5,892 nucleotides of DNA from Phycisphaerae bacterium SM23_33 (lineage in GTDB: Bacteria; Planctomycetota; Phycisphaerae; SM23-33): contig LJUF01000231.1 in the NCBI GenBank assembly GCA_001303665.1, positions 1 through 5,892 of the forward strand, given 5' to 3'. The translations under genes were made by a program, and so were the position numbers. Under the pieces are notes generated by a model. That model was given only the letters and a program-made list of their open reading frames with translations. It did no database searches and had not been told where the DNA came from. This document shows, one piece after another, positions 1 to 3,975 of this stretch (the stretch's first letter is position 1; every line of letters starts with the position of its first letter).

Positions 1-804
1 GCCGAGGTCCAGTTGGTCCGGGCGGGGCGCACGCTGATGGTCTGGCAGCCCCTCGACATAGAGACCATAAAGTTCCGGGGCGTCGTGGGCATACCCCACG
101 GGGTGGGCCGGACCGCCGGGCGGTTGTGGTCGGGCTTCGGCAAGGTGGCCAGGAAGGTCTTCTCCAGTGACTGGATCCACGTGCTGGCGTTCGCCTTCAT
201 CCTGCTGTTCATGGACCTGTTCGACACGGTGGGCACGCTGGTGGGCGTCTCCAAGCGGGCCGGGCTGGTGACCGACGGCAAGCTGCCGCGGGCGGAGCGT
301 GCCCTGGCCGCCGACGCCGCCGGGACGGTCATCGGGGCCGGGCTGGGAACCAGCACGGTCACCAGCTACATCGAGTCCATCACCGGCGTGGCCTCCGGCG
401 CCCGCACCGGCCTGGCGGCCGTGGTGGCCGGCGGCTGCATGCTGCTGGCGCTGCTGTTCCAGCCGGTGGTGGAAATGGTCGGCGGGGGGATACGGATGGG
501 GTGGTACGCCTGGGGCGACCCGATCCTGCGCTACCCCATGATCGCCCCGGCCCTGATCGTCGTGGGGGCGATGATGATGCGGGCCGTGCGCGACGTCAAC
601 TGGGAGGACATGACCGAGTCCCTGCCGGCCTTCCTGGCGATGATCGCGATGCCGTTCGCCTACTCCATCTCGGCGGGGATCGCCATCGGCTTCGTCAGCT
701 ACGCCTTCGGCAAGCTCGTCACCGGGCGGGTGAGGGAGTGCCCGATCATCGTCTACGTCTTCGCGGTGCTCTTCGTGGTGCAGTACCTGTTCGTCATGCC
801 CTGA
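1..804 (+). CDS. NCS2 purine permease, AzgA/AdeP-GhxP type (C-terminal part, 5' end outside window)
   Basis: Inner-membrane proton-coupled uptake of purine bases (adenine, guanine or hypoxanthine) is the known role of this family; the exact substrate cannot be read here. The reading frame is open from base 1, so the N-terminal part lies outside the window, and 267 residues are visible of an expected roughly 430-450. The TTG at 13 only opens the frame inside the window and is not a credible start. Hallmarks of the AzgA branch are present: an FDTVGT motif (bases 220-237) after a hydrophobic helix, then GVSKRAGL, a GTSTVTSYIES stretch followed by GVASGARTGL (about 343-411), and near the end VNWEDMTESLPAF followed by MPFAYSISAGIAIGF. 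Several hydrophobic helices follow one another, and the protein ends in a membrane segment with almost no tail, as in E. coli AzgA-like permeases. It converges with mgtC, 101 nt away. I found no convincing terminator for this transcript. Confidence 0.93.
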   Translation, partial: AEVQLVRAGRTLMVWQPLDIETIKFRGVVGIPHGVGRTAGRLWSGFGKVARKVFSSDWIHVLAFAFILLFMDLFDTVGTLVGVSKRAGLVTDGKLPRAERALAADAAGTVIGAGLGTSTVTSYIESITGVASGARTGLAAVVAGGCMLLALLFQPVVEMVGGGIRMGWYAWGDPILRYPMIAPALIVVGAMMMRAVRDVNWEDMTESLPAFLAMIAMPFAYSISAGIAIGFVSYAFGKLVTGRVRECPIIVYVFAVLFVVQYLFVMP

Positions 805-881
805 CGGCAGATCGTCCCACGAGGCCCAGGGGCGGGCAGCCAGAAGTCTTGGGGGCGCGGCTGGGGGATGTTGTGGGCTCC

Positions 882-901
882 AAAAAGCCGCCGGCTGGCG
901 G
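882..901 (-). terminator. Intrinsic terminator of the mgtC transcript
   Basis: Reading the minus strand just after the mgtC stop codon, CCGCC (901-897), a four-base loop AGCC and GGCGG (892-888) form a perfect 5-bp all-GC stem. One C and then TTTTT (886-882) follow. A GC stem, tight loop and immediate T-tract is the classic Rho-independent layout. The hairpin starts four bases past the stop codon. It has no T-tract on the plus strand, so it should serve mgtC and not the converging permease gene. Confidence 0.7.
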
Positions 902-905
902 GGGG

Positions 906-1607
906 TCACTCCACTGTCATGCGCGTGATTTCCGGGGCCCCGTCGCGCAGGCGCCCGATCGCCTGGGGGAAGCGCGAAGTGAAGACGGAAACCCGGAAGG
1001 TGATGAGGGACTGGTTGCTCTTGAAGTCGCAGGTGGTGTCCACGCCGATGACCTTCGCCCCCCCTTCGGTGAGCAGGCGGCGGTAGCGGGCCAGGGCCTC
1101 GGGAGAGGTCCCCGGCACGCTGATGGTCACGTTCTTGCTGACTCGGGCGGGGATGAGACGCTCCAGGAAATCCAGGATGACCAGGGCGAACAGCACGATC
1201 ACCGTGGCCGCGATGGCGGTCACGTGCATCCCGAACCCGGCGGCCAGACCAATGGCGGCACAGCACCACAGGCTGGCGGCGGTGGTCAGCCCGCGGACCC
1301 CCACCCCGTAGTGAATGATGGCGCCGGCGCCGATGAAGCCGATGCCGCCCATCACCCCGTACGCCACCCGGGCCGGGTCCACCTGGATCGCCGTCCCGCC
1401 ACCCCCCCGGCCGAAGACGTAGCCGAAGTTCAGCGACACCAGCATGGCCATGGCCGCCCCCAGGGCCACCAGCAGGTGGGTCCGCAGTCCGGCTGCCCGG
1501 CCGTGGTGCTCCCGCTCCAGGCCGATCAGCGCCCCCAGAACAGCCGCGATCAACAGCCGAACGATCCCCTGGAATTGCCACGATTCGAGAATAGAGGCGG
1601 CCGGCAT
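906..1607 (-). CDS. mgtC: MgtC/SapB family inner-membrane protein
   Basis: The 233-residue length matches classical MgtC (about 231 aa in Salmonella). MgtC proteins are linked to survival in low magnesium and in macrophages and to control of the F1Fo ATP synthase and phosphate uptake; in free-living bacteria their role is largely unknown. Visible features are GALIGLERE (residues 25-33) then GRAAGLRTHLLVALGAA (36-52), the glycine-rich GGIGFIGAGAI (87-97), and VRGLTTAASLW...AAIGLAAG (104-124). About five membrane segments lie near residues 14-30, 43-59, 82-99, 109-124 and 128-148. A soluble C-terminal domain (about 158-231) has the beta-alpha-beta look of the ACT-like MgtC tail. The ATG is supported by AAAGGA at 1615-1620, seven bases upstream. 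It lies 30 nt downstream of the ACT gene on the same strand, so the two are probably one operon, and it is closed by the hairpin at 882-901. The gene symbol is by family; orthology to Salmonella mgtC is not implied. Confidence 0.92.
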   Translation of the reverse strand: MPAASILESWQFQGIVRLLIAAVLGALIGLEREHHGRAAGLRTHLLVALGAAMAMLVSLNFGYVFGRGGGGTAIQVDPARVAYGVMGGIGFIGAGAIIHYGVGVRGLTTAASLWCCAAIGLAAGFGMHVTAIAATVIVLFALVILDFLERLIPARVSKNVTISVPGTSPEALARYRRLLTEGGAKVIGVDTTCDFKSNQSLITFRVSVFTSRFPQAIGRLRDGAPEITRMTVE

Positions 1608-1637
1608 CGGGTTTTCCTTTGATACGGGCCTGGCGGC

Positions 1638-2090
1638 TCAGCGTCTCCGCCGCGGAGACGTCTTGATCGTGTCTCGCCGTTCCCTGTGCGCATCCCGGGC
1701 CGGGGCCAGCACGCGCACGGCCTTCTTCAGATCGGCGACCTTGAAGATGGCCGTCGTCTTGCCGCTGGGAGCCCCGCCGGTGCAGTAGGCGTACGTGATG
1801 TTGATGTGGGCCTCGGCGAGCCTTTCGGCGGCCGCGGCGAACGCCCCGGGCTCATTGGTCAGCTCCACCGCCAGCACGTCGGTCTCCGCGCAACGGTCGT
1901 GCGTGCGGGCCAGCACCTCCCGCGCCCGATCCGCGTCATCGCACACCAGCCGCAGCACCCCGTGCTCGCTGGAATCCATTAGGGTCAAGGCGATGACGTT
2001 GACCTTGGCCTTGGCGATGGCCGTCATCACCTGGGCCAACACCCCGGGCTTGTTCACCAGGAAAATCGAGAACTGGGTTGCCACCTGCAT
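1638..2090 (-). CDS. Tandem ACT-domain protein (COG4747-like amino-acid-binding protein)
   Basis: A 150-residue soluble protein made of two ACT domains, at about residues 5-66 and 71-130. Each starts with a strand and the NxPG turn typical of ACT ligand sites (N13-K-P-G16 and N79-E-P-G82). Each then has an amphipathic helix, an 'INV/INI' strand (NVIALTLMDSSEHGVLRLV; NITYAYCTGG) and a closing helix (ADRAREVL; ADLKKAVRVL). ACT domains usually bind amino acids as dimers and act as sensors; this stand-alone tandem form has no catalytic or DNA-binding domain. The frame stays open upstream to 2618, but the ATG at 2090 is chosen because a strong Shine-Dalgarno lies eight bases before it, the ACT fold starts at once, and a longer version would run into the S1 gene. 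A basic tail (131-150, ending SPRRRR) extends beyond the second domain and is partly encoded by a palindrome. It is the first gene of a likely operon with mgtC. Its ligand and partner are unknown. Confidence 0.88.
   Translation of the reverse strand: MQVATQFSIFLVNKPGVLAQVMTAIAKAKVNVIALTLMDSSEHGVLRLVCDDADRAREVLARTHDRCAETDVLAVELTNEPGAFAAAAERLAEAHINITYAYCTGGAPSGKTTAIFKVADLKKAVRVLAPARDAHRERRDTIKTSPRRRR
1642..1660. repeat. Inverted repeat over the end of the ACT gene (ACT/mgtC junction)
   Basis: CGTCTCCGC (1642-1650) and GCGGAGACG (1652-1660) are perfect reverse complements around a single C. As RNA this gives a 7-bp stem with a five-base loop. It overlaps the last codons of the ACT gene (SPRRRR), starts two bases inside from the stop codon, and lies about 35 bases before the mgtC start. 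No T-tract follows on either strand, so it does not look like a terminator. It may be an mRNA stability or processing hairpin, or simply a by-product of arginine codons. Confidence 0.5.
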
Positions 2091-2098
2091 CGCAAGAT

Positions 2099-2105
2099 TC
2101 TCCTT
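2099..2105 (-). promoter_or_regulatory. Shine-Dalgarno of the ACT gene
   Basis: On the minus strand AAGGAGA lies eight bases before the ATG at 2090. It is the best ribosome-binding site in the window and fixes the start of the ACT gene within a frame that stays open for another 176 codons upstream. Confidence 0.8.
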
Positions 2106-2110
2106 GCCTG

Positions 2111-2122
2111 ACCGGTTCCGGT
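2111..2122. repeat. Short inverted repeat in the ACT leader (possible operator)
   Basis: ACCGG and CCGGT flank a two-base TT centre. The spacing is too tight for an RNA hairpin but suits a dimeric repressor half-site pair. It sits between the candidate minus-strand promoter and the ACT ribosome-binding site. The repeat is short and GC-rich, so chance is a real alternative. Confidence 0.3.
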
Positions 2123-2142
2123 CCCCTGAAAGTTCGCAACCA

Positions 2143-2171
2143 AGCATATACTTGCTACGGGACGGCGGCAA
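2143..2171 (-). promoter_or_regulatory. Candidate sigma-70-like promoter for the ACT-mgtC operon
   Basis: On the minus strand TTGCCG (2171-2166) and TATGCT (2148-2143) are separated by 17 bases, each matching four of six consensus positions. The -10 area (AAGTATATGCTTG) is the most AT-rich patch upstream of the gene. Predicted transcription would begin near 2136 and give a leader of roughly 45 bases that includes the ACCGG inverted repeat and the Shine-Dalgarno. TATATG, two bases upstream, is an alternative -10 with a 15-base spacer. Confidence 0.35.
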
Positions 2172-2252
2172 GGGTCCAGGTTGGGCGAATCGCCGGCCGG
2201 GTGAAGGCGGGCTGGGCCGGGTCTGACAGAAAAAAGTGGCACCACCACCCCA

Positions 2253-2281
2253 CCCCGATGTATCCCGATGTACATCGGGAT
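2253..2281. promoter_or_regulatory. Perfect 20-bp palindrome with an extra direct half-site (candidate operator)
   Basis: ATCCCGATGT (2262-2271) is followed directly by its reverse complement ACATCGGGAT (2272-2281), a perfect 20-bp palindrome. The half-site CCCGATGTA also occurs just upstream at 2254-2262, in the same orientation as the copy at 2264-2272 and exactly 10 bp away. There are therefore three half-sites: two direct, one inverted. The palindrome centre is about 181 bp from the ACT start and about 175 bp from the S1 start, nearly central in the divergent region. This is the pattern of a site for a dimeric, possibly cooperatively bound, transcription factor. The factor and target gene are unknown. 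An RNA hairpin or a dispersed genomic repeat are alternatives. Confidence 0.6.
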
Positions 2282-2305
2282 GTCGCGTCCCGCAAGGCCC
2301 GCGAC

Positions 2306-2374
2306 CGCCAATCGGCCGCGAAGCGTGCCACAATCCGCTGTCGCACCCGCTGGGCCGGCGGCGCCAATCGGCGC
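2306..2374. repeat. Pair of 11-base direct repeats CGCCAATCGGC, the second inside a hairpin
   Basis: CGCCAATCGGC occurs at 2306-2316 and again at 2362-2372, 56 bp apart, both in the same orientation. The second copy is extended into GCGCC-AATC-GGCGC (2361-2374), a perfect 5-bp stem with a four-base loop, ending directly at the candidate -35 of the S1 gene. Both copies lie upstream of that promoter, so a regulatory role is possible. The sequence is GC-rich and the repeat short, so the functional claim is weak. Confidence 0.4.
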
Positions 2375-2403
2375 TTGGCTTTGGCGGCGACATCCGGTAA
2401 CGT
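2375..2403 (+). promoter_or_regulatory. Candidate promoter of the S1 gene
   Basis: TTGGCT (2375-2380), a 17-base spacer and TAACGT (2398-2403) give a weak sigma-70-like match. An alternative pair, TTGGCG (2381-2386) with TATTCG (2403-2408) at 16 bases, overlaps it. Either would start transcription around 2410-2415 and leave a leader of about 30-35 bases. The surrounding GTAACGTATTC is locally AT-rich. The match is suggestive only. Confidence 0.3.
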
Positions 2404-2445
2404 ATTCGCCCCTGTTCTGTCGAGGTCAGCAGACGGGGCGCGACG

Positions 2446-3918
2446 GTGAGCGAGGAAACGAACAAAGACGAAGGCCGCTCGGGCGAGTTGGACGAGGCCC
2501 TGCAGCGGGAGATCGACGAGGCCCTGGGCGGCCGGAGCATGGAAGACCTGCTGGAAGAGGCCGAGGCGCCCGCCCTGCCCAGGACCCCTCCGGCGAGGAG
2601 GGTCGCCCCGGGCGCCATCGTCCCCTGCCGCGTCGTGGCCGTGGACCGCGACGCGGTGCTGGTGGAGATGGGCGGGAAGGACCAGGGCTACGTGCCGCCG
2701 GCGCAGTTCGAGCAGCTGCCCCAGGCCGGCGACATCATCCAGCTGGAGGTCGTCCGTTTCGACGAGGGTGAGGACCTGTGGATGCTGTCCCGCCAGGGGG
2801 CGGTGGAGCGGGCCACCTGGGAGGACCTGAGGGAAGGCGCCGTCGTCGAGGCCTTCGTGGAGGGCGCCAACAAGGGCGGATTGGAGGTTCGCTTCGGCGG
2901 CGTCCGGGCGTTCATGCCCATCAGCCACATCAGCATGTACCGGGTGGAGGACCCGGCCGAGTACGTCAACCAGAAGATCCGCTGCCAGGTGATCGAGGTG
3001 GACCGCCGCGAGAGGCGGGTGATCGTTTCGGCCCGGGCGATAATGGAGCTGGAGGCCCAGCAGCGGCGCGAGGCCCTGCTGGCGGAGCTGAAGGAAGGCG
3101 ACGTCCGCGAGGGGGTCGCGCGGCAGGTCAAGCCGTACGGCGTGTTCGTGGACCTGGGCGGGGTGGACGGGCTGGTGCACGTCTCGCAGATGAGCTACGG
3201 CCGCGTGGAAGATCCCGCCGACCTGGTGCAGCCGGGCCAGAAGCTCCAGGTGAAGGTGCTCAAGATCGACCGCGATGCCAACAAGATCTCGCTGGGGATG
3301 AAACAGACTCAGCCGGACCCGTGGGAGGGGGTGGAGGTGAAGTATCCGCTGGGTTCGGTGGTGAGCGGCAGGGTGACCCGGCTGGAGTCCTTCGGAGCGT
3401 TCGTCCAGCTGGAGCCGGGGGTGGAGGGGTTGATCCCGGTGGGCGAGTTGTCCTGGACCCAGCGCCCACAGCATGGCGCTGCGGTGCTTCAGGCGGGGCA
3501 GACCGTCGGGCCGTTGGTGCTCCAGATCGACCTCCAGCGGCGGAGGATCACCCTGTCGCTGAAGCAGGCCCTGGCCAACCCCTGGGCCGGGGCCGCCCAC
3601 ACGTACCCGCGTCAGAGCGAGCAGACCGGGCGGGTCACGCGCCTGGCCGAGTTCGGCGCCTTCGTGGAGCTGGCCCCCGGCGTGGAGGGGCTGGTGCACA
3701 TCTCGGAACTGTCCGACGGGCACGTCCGCCGGGTGGAGGACGTGGTGCAGGTGGACCAGACGGTCAGGGTCCTCGTGCTGGAGGTGGACGAGCCGAACCG
3801 GCGGATCTCGCTGTCCATGAAGGGGACGGCCCAGCAGGCGGACCAGGCGACCGCCGAGGCCGCCCCGAAGCAGCCGCCCCGGAAGCGCAAGCGTCCGCTC
3901 CGCGGCGGGCTGGATTAG
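2446..3918 (+). CDS. rpsA: Five-domain S1 RNA-binding protein, ribosomal protein S1-like
   Basis: A 490-residue protein with five S1 (OB-fold) domains at about 54-116, 129-198, 217-286, 301-373 and 387-459. In bacteria such proteins bind mRNA on the 30S subunit and help place it for initiation. The first two repeats are divergent (CRVVAVDRDAVLVEMGGKDQG; GVRAFMPISHIS), like the ribosome-contacting domains of E. coli S1. Repeat 3 (YGVFVDLGGVDGLVHVSQMS) and repeat 5 (FGAFVELAPGVEGLVHISELS) have the canonical RNA-binding face. Repeat 4 keeps FGAFV but has IPVG in place of VHIS. E. coli S1 has six domains in 557 residues, so one is missing here. An acidic N-terminal helix (about 14-39) precedes domain 1, and a basic tail (475-486, PKQPPRKRKRPL) closes the protein. 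The GTG at 2446 is the first possible start after an in-frame TAA at 2398-2400. No clear Shine-Dalgarno precedes it, as is known for E. coli rpsA. A second S1-like paralogue rather than the ribosomal protein cannot be excluded. Confidence 0.88.
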   Translation: MSEETNKDEGRSGELDEALQREIDEALGGRSMEDLLEEAEAPALPRTPPARRVAPGAIVPCRVVAVDRDAVLVEMGGKDQGYVPPAQFEQLPQAGDIIQLEVVRFDEGEDLWMLSRQGAVERATWEDLREGAVVEAFVEGANKGGLEVRFGGVRAFMPISHISMYRVEDPAEYVNQKIRCQVIEVDRRERRVIVSARAIMELEAQQRREALLAELKEGDVREGVARQVKPYGVFVDLGGVDGLVHVSQMSYGRVEDPADLVQPGQKLQVKVLKIDRDANKISLGMKQTQPDPWEGVEVKYPLGSVVSGRVTRLESFGAFVQLEPGVEGLIPVGELSWTQRPQHGAAVLQAGQTVGPLVLQIDLQRRRITLSLKQALANPWAGAAHTYPRQSEQTGRVTRLAEFGAFVELAPGVEGLVHISELSDGHVRRVEDVVQVDQTVRVLVLEVDEPNRRISLSMKGTAQQADQATAEAAPKQPPRKRKRPLRGGLD

Positions 3919-3924
3919 GGCCAG

Positions 3925-3973
3925 GCTCTCATTCACCGCGGGGACGGCGCGGCAGGCGGGGAGCTTCTTGCTT
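3925..3973 (+). terminator. Possible terminator of the S1 transcript
   Basis: In the 57 bases between the converging S1 and yidC stops, GCTCTC (3925-3930) can pair with GGGAGC (3959-3964), with one G-T pair. Inside lies a perfect CCGCG/CGCGG stem (3936-3940 with 3948-3952, seven-base loop). A T-rich but broken tract TTCTTGCTT follows at 3965-3973, still before the yidC stop codon. The interrupted T-tract and bulged structure make this a weaker call than the mgtC terminator. No matching T-tract exists on the minus strand for yidC. Confidence 0.35.
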
Positions 3974-3975
3974 GG

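Larger units (their letters stand above)
2091..2445. other. Divergent intergenic control region between the ACT-mgtC operon and the S1 gene
   Basis: No credible gene lies in these 355 bases; short open frames here lack family features and ribosome sites. From left to right the region holds the ACT ribosome-binding site, a short inverted repeat at 2111-2122, a candidate minus-strand promoter at 2143-2171, a run of six A at 2230-2235, the half-site/palindrome array at 2253-2281, two copies of an 11-base repeat at 2306 and 2362, and a candidate plus-strand promoter at 2375-2403. Stretches of lower GC (AGCATATACTTG, GAAAAAAGTG, GTAACGTATTC) stand out against the GC-rich background, as expected of regulatory DNA. 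Confidence 0.8.

Noticed and set aside
824..837. GCCC/GGGC hairpin after the permease stop as its terminator
   Set aside because: The stem is four base pairs and no T-tract follows on the plus strand.
501..1622. 373-codon plus-strand frame running from the permease across mgtC
   Set aside because: It overlaps two recognisable genes, crosses the mgtC terminator and has a composition typical of an out-of-frame translation.
2230..2248. Terminator-like GTGG-TGGTG-CCAC hairpin followed by six T on the minus strand
   Set aside because: The stem is only four base pairs, and it would lie upstream of the ACT promoter with no gene to terminate. The A/T run may be promoter-related instead.
2091..2618. 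176-codon upstream extension of the ACT frame
   Set aside because: The extension would overlap the S1 gene start, has serine/arginine/proline-rich composition with no fold, and the strong Shine-Dalgarno supports the ATG at 2090.
3300..3720. Similarity between the fourth and fifth S1 repeats as a recent tandem duplication
   Set aside because: The proteins are alike (GRVTRL..FGAFV.L.PGVEGL) but the codons differ throughout, so this is the ancient S1 domain repeat and not a recent DNA duplication.
2155..3936. 593-codon open frame on the minus strand opposite the S1 gene
   Set aside because: It is antisense to a gene with clear S1 domains, is dominated by His, Leu, Pro and Arg in low-complexity fashion, and shows no family motif. 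It is a by-product of GC-rich codon usage.
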